A stretch of 64,000 bases of DNA. Origin: Beroe forskalii. Taxonomy: Eukaryota; Ctenophora; Nuda; Beroida; Beroidae. The notes beneath the pieces are model-generated. The model was not told the DNA's origin, did no database searches, and worked only from the letters and a program-made list of their open reading frames with translations. Below, in pieces: positions 58,212 to 64,000 of the stretch (its first letter is position 1; the number at the start of each line of letters is the position of its first letter). A program made the position numbers and the translations under genes. The stretch is taken from the NCBI GenBank assembly GCA_011033025.1, contig WFMF01000088.1:473378-537377 (forward strand), given 5' to 3'.

Positions 58212-58906
58212 GCGCGCAGGACCAAATAATAAGCTCTCAAAAGTTTATGAAGGAGCAAAATTTACCATTATTTGTTGGTTACTTTTAGAAATGCTAGACC
58301 GTGCAAGTTTTGATTATTATAATTTGCTCTTGTATCATGAAGTTAAATCTGAAAATTAAAACCAAGTATCGTACTCATACTGAACGTTGAATTAAAGCAT
58401 TGATTCACGCCAAGAGCAGTATTCGAAAATCGCAATGTGCTTTTCCCAAATTCGATTCAAGTTGATTTTGCTTTTGGTCCATCTTAAATTGCTCTAAATT
58501 CACATTTTCCGTTATTATCAACTCAGCATTGAGCATTAATTTGAATCGGCCGACGTCTGCCACAGGTTTATGCTATCGAAAATAGCCTCCACGATGCCAG
58601 CCATACCCGTCCTATACCTTCAGATCTTGAATTTCAAATGAAAAACAGTAAACACACCGTTCTTTCAAACGCAACAATGTAGCAGTCAACAACGTATCAG
58701 AAAGCTCTCGCATAGAACTGATTGTAATCTGCACGTGCACAAAATTGGTTCCATAGCAACAGCACCATTATGCGCATCTTAGCCTTCGTTTCTCTTGATA
58801 TTTTCTTGGCAAGCTCAAATTTAAACTGTGCGCCCGCACAGACAAACATAATTCACGTGCTCTTACGAAATTATATATAAGACTAGAAGGCCCGTTGGGC
58901 CTTCTA
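58212..58906. repeat. Hairpin-bounded repeat, copy 2
   Basis: About 660 bp in the same order as copy 1 with scattered indels, ending in the hairpin tagaaggcccgttgggcctt (58884-58906). Confidence 0.75.
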
Positions 58907-59192
58907 GGTCACAGGAAAAAGGCATATCATAAGCATTAAGCAATGCAGCAAAGTGTAAGGATTTGTGGTCATGTCACTGACTCGCGGAACATGAATCAAA
59001 TCGAATTCAGAAATCATCAATATCCAATGGCAAATTGAATGAGTTGAGTATAAAGTAATTCAGTGATAACAATCAATACAACTTCAAAATGTGATTCCGT
59101 GGCCAAAAGTTGAATTCAATGCTCTACGTGCAAAATCTTCCATTCGACTAAAGTGCACGTCATTAGGTATTGCTAATTCTTTAGAGTCCATC
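58907..59192. other. Non-coding spacer
   Basis: Nothing recognised. Confidence 0.4.
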
Positions 59193-59263
59193 GCCGTGAT
59201 GGCAGAGTGGTCTAAGGTACCGAGTTAAAGCGCGGTTGTTGTGGGTTCGAATCAGTGCCACGA
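59193..59263 (+). ncRNA. tRNA-like sequence (Leu/Ser type), probably pseudogene or SINE head
   Basis: Box A-like tggcagagtggtc and box B-like gggttcgaatc lie at tRNA spacing. The anticodon loop would read gttaaag (UAA, Leu), but the anticodon and T stems contain mismatches, the variable arm is absent and the acceptor does not pair well. It is probably not a working tRNA. Confidence 0.5.
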
Positions 59264-60524
59264 AAACTTTTTTACTTAGCGACAAATTTTACAATTTTGC
59301 CTCTGCTTCATGAAAAAAGTCATTCTGACTCGAAATGACATCATAAAAGTCCGTCTAATGCTGCTTAAAGCCTTTTACAAATTCATCAGTAGAAATTCTA
59401 ATCTGGTAACCAAAAACTAAGACAAATACGACGTAAATAACGGACATCTTAACATTAGACTTAAACCAGCCACTTTTGCAATAAAATTCAGTCGGCTAGC
59501 CACTAAAAATTTTAATGCCACTGGGTCAGCAAGCCTCTGAAAACACAATTTGTGAAAAATCACAGAATGTCTACTTCAAAGCTCACTCGGCGCTGCTACG
59601 CAGCCCCAGTGGCATAAAGTAGGGAATGAGGGAATGGCAAGCCTAGCCAAATTTTGGGAAAGAATCTGTGGAATCGGACTCAAAAAGCCAAATTCACGGA
59701 AAATCAGATTAAATATTTTTTATTATATATTACGTGCATGCGCGCGCTAAATCAAGCACATAGGAGAGGGAAATTAAGCGCCTGCATATGGGAACAATGG
59801 AAAAACTAGAAAAAGCACCGGCATGATTTCTTGTTTATTAAAAGTTTCTGTTCGATTTCACGCTCACTGCCTCACTGTGACTCATCGACTTCGAAAAATG
59901 ATTTTATAAAGGAGTTGCTTTTGCGCCAATTTCCAATTAGCGGAACGCCGCTTCCCGAACCAGCCATTAAATTCCCAGCCCAGCCGGCTGGTTGAGGAAT
60001 GTAGTGGCTGGTTTGGGAATCGAGAGATTCCTAAAAATCCCGACATATATGATAAACTTCCCGGCTGTTTTAACGATTTGGAAGGTGGGGCAGACTATTT
60101 TGCGATCTTTTTTTGTGACTTTTTTATATGCCAGTCTGAACTTTGGGCAGTTCAAGGAAATGGAAAGGTTTTTTGCCATGGATCGAAGCCCCTGCTTATT
60201 AAGAACTTTAAATAAACGCTTTCATGGATTTATCAAATCTTTAGCATGGTTTAAACTACGGAAGACAGATTTAGATTGGCAGATATTGTGCAATACATTG
60301 TGTAATATGATTCTTCATACTAGATAGATATAAAAACACCCCTGTACATGTCATGATTCATGACTTTTAAGCGCCAGGCTGCTTTGAAACACACTCTCAC
60401 ACGCTAGAAACACACTCACACACGCTAGAAAGTGTCTGAAATGGTTTCTTGAGTCACTTTAGCAACTCACTATAATAACGTGCCGTGTTATAAATATATC
60501 GCGTAAAATTGTAAATCATACTAT
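59264..60524. other. Non-coding repeats and spacer
   Basis: Contains short-repeat copy 2 (59578-59606), an imperfect hairpin built on aaccagcc/ggctggtt (59955-60024), and a doubled cacactcacacgctagaaa at about 60390-60430. No gene. Confidence 0.5.
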
Positions 60525-60592
60525 GAGGATTTAGCCGAGTGGTATAACGCTGGAAATGCGCGCAGAGAGTATGGGAGTTCAAATCCAGGACA
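60525..60592 (+). ncRNA. tRNA-like sequence with Pol III boxes
   Basis: gaggatttagccgagtggtataacgc (box A ttagccgagtggt) and gagttcaaatcc (box B) are properly spaced. Stem pairing is poor and there is no clear terminator run. SINE head or tRNA pseudogene. Confidence 0.5.
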
Positions 60593-61199
60593 ATGCACTT
60601 TTTGAAGATTGTCGATTAATCATATTTTATGCTTTTATGGCGTGTTTCGCACTAAATGAAGCACATTCGAGGTAATTTTAGTTGATATCTTTCGAAAAAT
60701 GGGACTCCAATGTTCCATAGCAAAAAATCTGCTTCTGGTATCGCAGTGAAACTAGTAAGTCAAAAAAGCCAATTTTTGATCAAGTTCCCTTCCCAGCCAC
60801 TTTTAAAAATTATTCCACTGGGTACGCAGCACCTCGTTCGCAAATTTCAAAAACCACAATTCAAATCGACCAAGTACATGAAAAAATTTTACCGCATCAA
60901 AAAACTCCGCTCCGTTCAAAAGTTACGAAGCAACGTAATCAAAACACTATTAACAGAAATTAGCGCGCGCGCAATTCTCCGTGCACGTGTCACCATGGTT
61001 ACCCGCACAAATCGTAATGCGCGCGCGTTCCGAAGATGTTTCCGCCGTTACGTACAAACAGAAAAACAGAGAATGCGAAATTATATAAGAGATAAGATCC
61101 TCAGATGGCTATGGAAGCTCATCCAAGCTGTAATTCTTTCCGATATTTTAGATGCAAGCCATTTTGGGCATTTTTCGAATTGGGCATGGTTCTCAGCAT
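60593..61199. other. Non-coding, partly repeat
   Basis: 60823-60980 is related to 58075-58215 (acctcgttcgcaaattt; ttaccgcatcaaaaaactcc). A basic-looking frame across it is a reading of the repeat, not a gene. Confidence 0.5.
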
Positions 61200-61620
61200 C
61201 CATTTGAGATGTTATTGCTATAATTATATGCAGTGTCACTATTTCAATCGGATGAAATCATACAGTTAAATGGGTTCATAGAACATGCCTACAACGCTTG
61301 TCAGTTCAAGTCCAGTTCTTTGATGATCTCCAGTGTGTCCACTTGGATGCAAGTAAACTCTCAGTGGAATGCAGAATGTGGAAGCACCTACATTACTACA
61401 GTAAAATCAGTATAAAGATTGTTCACTGGATTACTAAGAAAAGTTTGTGTATAGTTTATTTCGAAAATTCATCTTAATTTTCATGCTGCTGAAATGATAT
61501 GATGGATGATATTTAATGAATATGATAGTACCTATGATAGAAGCGTCCAGTCCTTGGGCTTATAACTTACCAGTGGGCTAAAGTTGGGCAACAAACACCA
61601 TGAGGACTTTTTGAATAAAG
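61200..61620 (+). repeat. Left arm of a large inverted duplication
   Basis: ccagtgtgtccacttgga, gtataaagattgttca, cttaccagtggg and gggcaacaaacaccatgagg recur in inverted order at 62760-63060, with many differences. Confidence 0.75.
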
Positions 61621-62579
61621 CCATGAATGCAATAATATCAATGGAAATAGGATATTGTGAGCTAGAAATGGTTTGCTATTGTTTAAGTATTTCAAATTCG
61701 ATCAATCCATGTGTGAAACATACCTATTTGGCTGCCACAGCCAGTTGGGCTCATATGTGTCACAATTTAGCAATTACCGTAAATTTCAATGTCCAATGAA
61801 TCTTAATATCTTAATATGAAAACAATCCATCAAAATAGTTTTCTATGTCAAAGTGACTAAACATAATTGGACTGTAATTTCAAGGCTCTATTTTGGTGGT
61901 CAGTTACATCTAAATGGCTTGTAAAAAATAAACGATGGCCAGTTTCGTCTTGTATTCTGCTCAAGCGTAACTCCATAGTAATTTAAAATCATGTTAATAA
62001 ACATGATTTTAACATCCTAATCGGTCAGATCCTAATCGGTCAGATCTATGTCTCAAGCACTTCAAAGCATGAAACTATTCAAGTATAAACTATAGGTCTT
62101 TAGTATTACAGATAACTAGATAAGCAATTAGAAAACTATTGATTTGTAATGCACTTGGTTTGCTGTTTCCTATGTAAGTTGGATTAAATGATTACATGAT
62201 CCCGAATTAGGCAAAATTGAGAGTCTACTGCCTTTGGTGCTCGAATTGGGCATGAGGGAATACAATGGAATCCCGGATTCCTTTGTAAAGCATTTATCTG
62301 GCTCATCCATTTTGAACTTATAGAACTATCTATCTTGTATCTTTTAATCCATAACTGGGATCTTCCAGCCTTCATTCCGTTCCATTGGGATCTTTCTGAT
62401 TTTCAATTTATTGGATCTTCAATTTAGTGATTATGACTTTCTATTATGCGATTTTCACTGCGACGATAATAAAAGGAGCTTCATTTTCTTATTTGAGGCC
62501 CATTGAACCATAAATGGCGATATTTCTTTAATGGTTTTTAAATTTGGGAAATTTCATAGTTATTCATTCATTGAAAAAA
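61621..62579. other. Spacer of the inverted duplication, no gene
   Basis: AT-rich; a doubled 15-bp taatcggtcagatc lies at about 62018-62046. Confidence 0.45.
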
Positions 62580-64000
62580 AACCTGCACCATCCTCCCTTT
62601 TTGGATCTTTTAATCCCCGGGAAACCCCTATCGATACCACTACAACACTGACTGCATTTCCCCATTTTGTTTTTAATTTTTATTAATAATAAAATTTAGA
62701 CTTCCCTACTGACTTTAATCTTTGGCCCCCTGGTTTCCTTTGGTAATAATCCATGGAAATTTTTAGTGGGCAGATTTGAAAAAAATCCCTCATGGTGTTT
62801 GTTGCCCCAACCCACTGGTAAGTAATTTAAGCCCAGGGCCGGGCCTTCTATCATAATTTTTCTGTTTTTCATTAAAAAATAAAACCCTATCATTTTCAGC
62901 AGCCCTGAAATTGAGATGAATTTTCAAAATTCTTACATTATACACCAAAATTTTTCAAAAAATTAAATGAACAATCTTTATACCCCCGATTTTAGTGAGT
63001 AGTTGTACATTCCATTCCATTGGGGTTTCGCATCAAGTGGACACACTGGGGTCATCAACTGGAAAGAACGACGGGCCTGTTTGGCTTTCTGGAACCCTAT
63101 TTAACTGTTTTTTCATCCAAAATTTAAATAAGCACTGCCCCTATAATTATGCAAAAACATTAAAAAGGGTGCTTTTAGGGGAAAGCCCCTTAAAAAACCC
63201 AAAAAATTTCATCTTTTAAAAAATTTCAAAACAATGAGCTTACCATCTGAGGATCTTATAATGTATAAATTTTCCGGGGATCATTAAATACTCAAAAAAC
63301 AATCGTTTGGATTTTGAATTAAAAAAGGACGAATTTTTGGGGGTTTTCCCCCCATTCCGAAGGGGCAAAAAGGCCAAAAAAAACGGTTTTTCAGCCCCCC
63401 CTCATTTTGTGGCATTTCCCGGGGGACTTTTTTTTATTCACAAGTCGAATATAAACATTTTAATTTTCGCTTCCGAGGGTATGAACGCAGTCTTTTTAAA
63501 ACCCTTTGTTGGGTTTTTGGTTTCCCCAAAATGAGGCTGGGATGGCTCAAAATTTTTTTCCTCATCTTTTTTAAAACATTTGGCATTTTTATTTAAAAAG
63601 TCTAATAAATTTTGGTCATTTCGATTCGTTTGAGCCCAAAAACAGGGTTTTTAACCTTCCTGGGCCAGATACAAAATTTTTACCATCCTAAAGGGGGTGG
63701 AGGCTGGCCCCCCCAGGTGTGTCTCTTTAACCAAAGTTTTGGGACCTAGATGATTTCCCGGACCAAAATTTGGGGAAACAACCTCCAAATTGGTCAAAAT
63801 TCTGGCATCCCAAAAAGCATACACAACTACACGCTCTGGTTGGATAAAAAATGAAAATTTAAAATTTTCGATTTTTTCAGGTAATATTCGATATTGACAT
63901 GGGCCCAAAAACAGTAAAAACAAAAATTGGTCATCACGGACGAAAAAACGCCTTTTTTTTTTAAAATGATTTATTTCTTCTAGTAAAAATTCAACTAACT
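62580..64000. other. Degraded/low-quality contig end containing inverted copies of repeats
   Basis: Dense homopolymer runs (ttttttggggg, cccccc, aaaaaaa) distort sequences recognisable elsewhere: 62760-63060 (inverse of 61.3-61.6 kb), 63300-63520 (inverse of 57.05-57.25 kb) and 63560-63690 (inverse of 52.33-52.44 kb). Differences are mainly substitution of a base by its neighbour, as in poor base calls. Open frames here should not be trusted. Confidence 0.65.

Noticed and set aside
60710-61207. 165-codon basic frame
   Set aside because: Overlaps an interspersed repeat shared with 58.1 kb; no domain, and similarity continues at DNA level out of frame.

Overview
The window is nuclear DNA of a multicellular animal. 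All protein genes here are split by GT-AG introns, and their products are animal-type proteins: a Headcase (HECA) orthologue, an ankyrin/coiled-coil/FYVE protein, a papain-family protease, and lectin/complement-module surface proteins. The DNA is AT-rich and loaded with tandem arrays, inverted repeats and transposon remnants, as in a repeat-rich invertebrate. I cannot fix the phylum from the sequence.

Layout. 1-2900: a ~17-bp tandem repeat and a LINE C-terminal fragment. 2928-5209 (-): a secreted/anchored protein with four Ig domains, a C-type-lectin domain and a CCP-like module, carrying two frame breaks. 5.2-21.4 kb: no convincing gene; two members of a Mutator-like (MULE) foldback family, one with a perfect 9-bp target duplication and a broken transposase fragment. 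21472-37050 (+): one nine-exon gene encoding a Cys-rich segment, ankyrin repeats, coiled coil, FYVE finger and Ser-rich tail; the nine exons sum to 1977 nt and stay in frame. Inside its largest intron, on the opposite strand, lie a papain-like protease gene (28102-31559) and CTLD+CCP exons (25044-26576) that may be its continuation. 41675-45827 (+): most of the Headcase gene, flanked by two copies (38.6-41.5 and 48.3-51.5 kb) of a repeat element that carries ~310-324-bp satellite monomers. 52.4-55.7 kb: a LINE ORF1-like fragment and a 2.6-kb hAT-type element whose interior is a higher-order tandem repeat. 56-64 kb: tRNA-like Pol III heads, hairpin-bounded duplicated repeats and a poor-quality contig end.

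The most striking observation is a recurring structure: tandem arrays built exactly over exon-intron junctions. Four acceptors (in the ANK-FYVE gene three times, in the protease gene once) are repeated 3 to ~30 times with their first exon bases; the penultimate Headcase donor is repeated ~30 times with its last exon bases; the last Headcase acceptor is doubled; and a 1.43-kb pyrimidine array with no AG at all sits directly before the lectin acceptor. In the three long junction arrays, use of any non-terminal copy reads into a stop within about one repeat unit. Separately, a TA-flanked TIR transposon is inserted at an AG|GTA acceptor and its own terminus re-creates the AG|G site, an introner-like arrangement.
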